From the NCBI RefSeq assembly GCF_026262625.1, contig NZ_SHNN01000002.1:248001-312000 (forward strand): DNA of 64,000 bases, written 5' to 3'. The notes under the pieces were generated by a model. The model did no database searches, was not told the DNA's origin, and worked only from the letters and a program-made list of their open reading frames with translations. Within the stretch, counting starts at the first letter, position 1, and each line of letters begins with the position of its first letter. Below, in pieces: positions 60,584-64,000 of this stretch. Position numbers and translations under genes: made by a program. This stretch comes from Candidatus Litorirhabdus singularis (GTDB lineage: Bacteria; Pseudomonadota; Gammaproteobacteria; Pseudomonadales; Halieaceae).

Positions 60584-61359
60584 TTGCCAAGCGCCCGCTG
60601 GTAAGCAGCGATGGCGGCGGGCATGCCCATACGAATAGAATCAACCGTGAGTGCATGGCCAATCGAGACTTCGAGCAGGCCGGGTATGGTGGCGAAGCGC
60701 GGCAGGTTGTTCAAATCAAGGTCATGCCCGGCGTTAACGCCCAGCCCCAGTTCGGTAGCCTGCTGCGTGGCGTCATGATAGCTGTGCCAGCTGGCATCTA
60801 CACCAGCACCAGCCTTACAGGCATCTGCGTAGGGTTCGGTATACAGCTCGATACGGTCGGTCCCTATCTGCGCCGCCAGTTCAATCTGGTGCGCAACAGG
60901 GTCCATGAATAGGCTGACCCGTACGCCCATAGCTTGTAGCTGCTGAATGATCGGCGCCAGAATGTCCCCATCACGGGTCAGATCAAAGCCATGGTCGGAG
61001 GTCAATTGTTCATCACCATCGGGTACCAGTGTGCACTGGGCTGGCCTGATCGTCTCAACCAGCTCTATAAATCCCGGATAGTCACTAACACCTGGCCTGG
61101 AGCTGACTCTGGCGTCGGCAAAGGGGTTGCCCTCTATGTTGAATTCTACATCTGCATAGTCCGAACCAGCCAACAGTGTGGCTAGGTCGAAGCAATCGCT
61201 AGCGCGAATGTGGCGCTGATCGGGCCGCGGATGCACAGTAATACCATCGGCTCCAGCTTCCAGTGCCATACGCGCGTGCTCCGGTAAGTCTGGGTTGCTG
61301 GTATCCCTGGAATTACGGATCAGGGCGATCTTATTGAGATTGACGCTGAGGGCTATCAT
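60580..61359 (-). CDS. pdxJ: Pyridoxine 5'-phosphate synthase
   Basis: 259-residue TIM-barrel enzyme that condenses 1-deoxyxylulose 5-phosphate with 3-amino-2-oxopropyl phosphate in vitamin B6 synthesis. Typical blocks: LSVNLNKIALIRNSR, ADGITVHPRPDQRHI, FNIEGNP, CTLVPDGDEQLTSDHGFD, GVRVSLFMDP, ELYTEPYA, VNAGHDLDLNNLP and VSIGHALTVDSI. The ATG overlaps the upstream cyclophilin stop by 4 bp, so the two genes are coupled. It is not placed with recO/era as in E. coli. Confidence 0.95.
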   Translation of the reverse strand: MIALSVNLNKIALIRNSRDTSNPDLPEHARMALEAGADGITVHPRPDQRHIRASDCFDLATLLAGSDYADVEFNIEGNPFADARVSSRPGVSDYPGFIELVETIRPAQCTLVPDGDEQLTSDHGFDLTRDGDILAPIIQQLQAMGVRVSLFMDPVAHQIELAAQIGTDRIELYTEPYADACKAGAGVDASWHSYHDATQQATELGLGVNAGHDLDLNNLPRFATIPGLLEVSIGHALTVDSIRMGMPAAIAAYQRALGN

Positions 61360-61913
61360 TCGCTGGCAACAAGTTCCATCGAGAGAATTTTTATCGGCTG
61401 CAGCGGTACGTTTTGGTGACCCATGAAATTACCTGTGGGTTCGATGGCAATTGCATCTACCGTAGACATCCCATCAAGGACCTCGCCGAAGACGGTATAG
61501 CCCGCCTTGCCCGGCGTCCAATCAAGGCGCAGGTTGGTGCGTACATTGATGAAAAATTGGCTGGTCGCGCTATCGGGGTCATTCGTTCTGGCCATAGCCA
61601 AAGTGCCACGTTCATTATGCAAGCGGTTCTTGGCCTCGTTGACGATAGGGTCTAGCGTGGGTTTTTCCTGCATGCGCTCATTAAAGCCCCCCGTTTGAAT
61701 CATGAAGCGGGGTATGACTCGATGAAAGATGGTGCCGACATAAAAGTCCTGCTCTACATAGGCCAGGAAATTAGCAACCGAAATAGGTGCCTTTTCTGCA
61801 AACAGGCGGATAGTGACGTCACCATGGGTGGTACGCATGATGACTTCAGGGTCTTTGGCCCAGACAGCGGGAGTCAGTGCGATTATCAGGCAAAGTGCTA
61901 GTAGTTTTTTCAT
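61356..61913 (-). CDS. Periplasmic peptidyl-prolyl cis-trans isomerase (cyclophilin)
   Basis: 185 residues. Sec signal peptide LLALCLIIALTPAVWA, then the cyclophilin domain: VANFLAYVEQDFYVGTIFHRVIPRFMIQTGGF (catalytic FHRVI with the Arg), GTLAMARTNDPDSATSQFFINV and YTVFGEVLDGM. It speeds proline isomerisation of exported proteins, as E. coli PpiA does. Upstream partner of pdxJ, overlapping by 4 bp. Confidence 0.94.
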   Translation of the reverse strand: MKKLLALCLIIALTPAVWAKDPEVIMRTTHGDVTIRLFAEKAPISVANFLAYVEQDFYVGTIFHRVIPRFMIQTGGFNERMQEKPTLDPIVNEAKNRLHNERGTLAMARTNDPDSATSQFFINVRTNLRLDWTPGKAGYTVFGEVLDGMSTVDAIAIEPTGNFMGHQNVPLQPIKILSMELVASE

Positions 61914-61938
61914 TGAGCCTCCTCGGCTAGTTGTGGGC

Positions 61939-62622
61939 TCAGGCCCAGCTGGAGCTGGATTTTCGGCGTGGCCTCAGGCGTGGCACGACCAGCGTAATAA
62001 TGACGCCTAGCAATACTGCCAGAGCGCCATTGATAAAGGCTTCGCCGTCGGCGCTGTCCAGCAACCGCTGGTTATCAGCCTCGAGTACTTGAATACGCGA
62101 GTTTAGTACTTCCGCTCCTTGAACCAGCTCCCGGTTCTGGCTATCAATGGCAATCGCATTGGCCGACAGGCGTTTGATCTCAGTCAGTTCACTGGTGGTT
62201 TGCGCCAGCGTCTCTTCGCGTTCGGCCAGCATGGCGCTAGTCTCGGCAAATTGTCGCTGCAATTCACCGCCGGTGCTTTCGATAGTCTCCACTTGCGCTT
62301 GCAGGCGGTCACGCGTGGCTTGCAACGCCTTAAGCTGCTGTCGTGCCGGGACTTCTTGCATCAGGTATTGAGTGCGAATCCAGCCCTCGGTACCGCGCTC
62401 TGTGGTGATACGACTGTATTCGTCTTGCACTTCTTCTACCACCAGTTTGGTACCACTGGGTATGCCGCGATGGACGATACGGTTCTGATTACTGGGACCG
62501 CTGCGCAGGGGCACAAATTGCTGGTCAGTGACATATTGCGTGTCCTGTGCCAGTGCTGATAGAGGTGTCATTCCGGCGATGGCTAGCAGCGCTAAAAGAG
62601 TGGTCTTGGGCATTAAATTCAC
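61939..62622 (-). CDS. TIGR04211-family SH3 membrane protein (YgiM-like)
   Basis: 227 residues. Signal peptide up to LSALAQ, a bacterial SH3 domain (about 28-85, VPLRSGPSNQNRIVHRGIPSGTKLVVEE), a long coiled coil (about 92-185, QQLKALQATRDRLQAQVE) and a C-terminal membrane span (FINGALAVLLGVIITLVVPRL) with a basic tail. This plan defines the TIGR04211 group; function is not known, probably envelope-associated. GTG start preceded by AAGGA; an ATG three codons later is the alternative. Confidence 0.9.
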   Translation of the reverse strand: MNLMPKTTLLALLAIAGMTPLSALAQDTQYVTDQQFVPLRSGPSNQNRIVHRGIPSGTKLVVEEVQDEYSRITTERGTEGWIRTQYLMQEVPARQQLKALQATRDRLQAQVETIESTGGELQRQFAETSAMLAEREETLAQTTSELTEIKRLSANAIAIDSQNRELVQGAEVLNSRIQVLEADNQRLLDSADGEAFINGALAVLLGVIITLVVPRLRPRRKSSSSWA

Positions 62623-62647
62623 GATAAATCCTTGCTGATAACAGGGC

Positions 62648-62947
62648 TCAGGGTAAAACTATTTTATAGGGTTTAACGACAACAGACGCATACACGCCGG
62701 CCGCTAGATAGGGGTCTGCATCGGCCCAGCTGCGGGCGTCATCGAGGCTCGCAAACTCGGCTATAACCAGGCTCCCGCTGAAACCCGCGGGCCCCGGGTC
62801 CTCGGCATCGATAGCCGGATTAGGTCCAGCCGCAAACAGCCGTCCTTGCTCCTTTAGATCGACCAGGCGCTCCAGGTGGGCAGGACGTGTCTGCTGGCGC
62901 AGCTCGCTACTGTCGGCCACGTCTTCACTGATAATTGCGTAATACAT
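62648..62947 (-). CDS. YciI-family protein
   Basis: 99-residue ferredoxin-like fold protein. It has the family His in [24 protein letters not shown] and the Asp in [12 protein letters not shown]. YciI proteins dimerise and some act as dehydrochlorinase-like or muconolactone-isomerase-like enzymes; the housekeeping role is unknown. It lies next to yciB, the usual gammaproteobacterial arrangement. Confidence 0.93.
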   Translation of the reverse strand: MYYAIISEDVADSSELRQQTRPAHLERLVDLKEQGRLFAAGPNPAIDAEDPGPAGFSGSLVIAEFASLDDARSWADADPYLAAGVYASVVVKPYKIVLP

Positions 62948-62961
62948 CGAGATATTCCAGA

Positions 62962-63564
62962 TTACAGGGGTTTATCGGCTTCCGCGTCTACTGTTTCATT
63001 GCTCAGATGCGGTGCTACCATCAGTGCAGTGATTAGTGTCAGCAGCAAAGTGAAGCCTATCGCAGAGTACAGTTTATAGCTGACCCAGAATTCTTCGCCC
63101 ATTTCATAGGCCACAATGATATTAAGGGTGCCGACCACCGTAAAGTTGGCTATCCAGAGCCATAGCAAGCGAGTCCAGATCGGTTTGGGCAGCTCAATCT
63201 GACCGCCCAGCGTGCGCTCCATCAAATTGCGTTCGCCGATGAAATGACTGCCAGCAAATACCAGCGCCAGCGCCCAGTTGAATACGGTGGGTTTCCAGAA
63301 GATAAACGTTTGGTCTCTGAAAATCAGAGTAGCGCCACCAAACACACTGACCGCGGCCAACATCCAGAGCAGGCGTTTTTCCAGTTTACGGGTAATGACC
63401 CAGGTCAACAGCACTTGCAAAAAAGTGGCGCAGATAAGGACAGCTGTGGCTGAAAAAATGCCGTCCAGCGTATGGTTCCAGGATCCCAGTACCAGTTCGG
63501 TGCCTTTCATCTGATACGTGATGAAAAACAGGACTAGAGGGACGAGTTCGGCGATCTGCTTCAT
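62962..63564 (-). CDS. yciB: Inner membrane-spanning protein YciB (septation protein A family)
   Basis: 200-residue integral membrane protein with about five spans. Family marks are [16 protein letters not shown] at the start, [62 protein letters not shown] and [20 protein letters not shown]. YciB interacts with cell elongation and division proteins and affects envelope integrity. The ATG at 63564 begins the conserved N-terminus; an earlier ATG adds ten residues without support. Co-directional with yciI. Confidence 0.93.
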   Translation of the reverse strand: MKQIAELVPLVLFFITYQMKGTELVLGSWNHTLDGIFSATAVLICATFLQVLLTWVITRKLEKRLLWMLAAVSVFGGATLIFRDQTFIFWKPTVFNWALALVFAGSHFIGERNLMERTLGGQIELPKPIWTRLLWLWIANFTVVGTLNIIVAYEMGEEFWVSYKLYSAIGFTLLLTLITALMVAPHLSNETVDAEADKPL

Positions 63565-63619
63565 AAATAATTGAAATCTCTTACTGGTACACAACGGGGA
63601 CAGTCAGCATAATGCGGCC

Positions 63620-64000
63620 ATGATAATTGATTTTCATTGCCATAGTAATGCCTCTGACGGCGCCCTCAGCCCGCTGGAGCTGTGGGAGGCTGCCGCTGAC
63701 GCTGGTGTAGAGCAGTTTGCGGTCACGGATCACGATACTCTGGCAGGCTATTTACAGTTGCGGGAGCAGGCGCCAGCAAGCTCTATGCAGTTGCGCTCAG
63801 GTGCGGAGTTGTCCTGCGTTTGGAGTAAAACCACGGTGCATATAGTGGGGCTCGACTTTGACGCTGAGCACGCGGCCATGCAGGAGGCGATGCAGTTGTT
63901 ACAGCAGGCGCGTGTGAGCCGGGCTGAGGCGATAGCAGAACGCTTGCAGAAATGCGGATTTAGCGGCGCCCTGGAAGGTGCTCAGCGACACGCGGGTTCC
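63620..64000 (+). CDS. PHP-domain phosphoesterase (RNase AM/TrpH-like), 5' part only
   Basis: 127 codons are visible and the frame is open at the window end. The N-terminus DFHCHSNASDGALSPLELWEAA and VTDHDTLAGY carries the PHP metal ligands (HxH and D-H-D), and GAELSC plus VHIVGLDFD follow. This matches YciV/TrpH, a 3',5'-nucleotide bisphosphate phosphatase that also trims 5' ends of RNA. Divergent from yciB with a 55-bp spacer; the same neighbours occur in many Gammaproteobacteria. Confidence 0.9.
   Translation, partial: MIIDFHCHSNASDGALSPLELWEAAADAGVEQFAVTDHDTLAGYLQLREQAPASSMQLRSGAELSCVWSKTTVHIVGLDFDAEHAAMQEAMQLLQQARVSRAEAIAERLQKCGFSGALEGAQRHAGS

Noticed and set aside
1-64000. Search for tRNA/rRNA genes, CRISPR arrays, insertion sequences, prophage, toxin-antitoxin or defence genes
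   Set aside because: Nothing found by eye: no regularly spaced repeats, no transposase or integrase-like protein, no tRNA-like cloverleaf noticed.

Overview
The window looks like chromosome of a free-living, probably marine Gammaproteobacterium. Housekeeping genes (rimO, rsmE, rluA, pdxJ, yciI/yciB next to a PHP phosphoesterase, an outer-membrane phospholipase A, a TIGR04211-type SH3 protein) are gammaproteobacterial in type. The density of acyl-CoA catabolic genes recalls the Spongiibacteraceae/Halieaceae (Cellvibrionales) group. That placement is inference from gene content only. I saw no tRNA, rRNA, CRISPR array, insertion sequence or phage gene.

Region 1 (1-5697, minus strand) is a five-gene operon read from right to left: acyl-CoA ligase, ACAD11-like acyl-CoA dehydrogenase, APH-fold kinase of the ACAD10/11 type, enoyl-CoA hydratase and thiolase (cut by the window edge). 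This set matches the 4-hydroxyacyl-CoA route in which the 4-OH is phosphorylated and then eliminated before beta-oxidation. A second ligase (6112) and an AraC regulator (7874) follow.

Region 2 (9124-34155, plus strand) is the core of the window: 23 collinear genes with very short spacers or 4-bp overlaps. It carries five acyl-CoA dehydrogenases (two forming an alpha/beta-like pair), four crotonases, an alpha-methylacyl-CoA racemase, an HSD10-like dehydrogenase, three further SDRs, a luciferase-like flavin oxidoreductase, a NUDT19-like CoA diphosphatase, a nitronate monooxygenase next to a nitrobindin-like heme protein, an acyl-CoA ligase, a GST, two carboxyltransferase subunits, one biotin carboxylase subunit and an AtuA protein. 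It resembles the acyclic terpene (Atu) pathway merged with a methyl-branched or bulky acyl-CoA pathway. The exact substrate cannot be read from sequence.

Region 3 (34219-38781) holds a von Willebrand A lipoprotein, an ECF sigma factor and a single-span membrane protein (putative anti-sigma), preceded by a striking nested inverted repeat covering the first start codon, and a convergent MltF-like transglycosylase. Region 4 (39079-42734) has two alpha/beta hydrolases around a PlsC acyltransferase and two small membrane proteins. Then come rsmE and rimO (42933-44986).

Region 5 (45353-50650) is an accessory stretch: a lone Rieske oxygenase alpha subunit, an MDR reductase with a Sec-type signal peptide, an MFS carrier, a LysR regulator with a perfect 14-bp-arm palindrome upstream, and a frameshifted AraC remnant. 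Region 6 (50693-64000) contains a Rap1a-like exported protein, a DUF4212/sodium symporter pair, an EamA exporter, pldA, a small SDR/crotonase/sulfurtransferase operon, a glycosyltransferase-like protein, rluA divergent from an ETF-beta-lysine-methyltransferase-like gene, pdxJ, a periplasmic cyclophilin, an SH3 membrane protein, yciI, yciB and the start of a PHP-domain gene.
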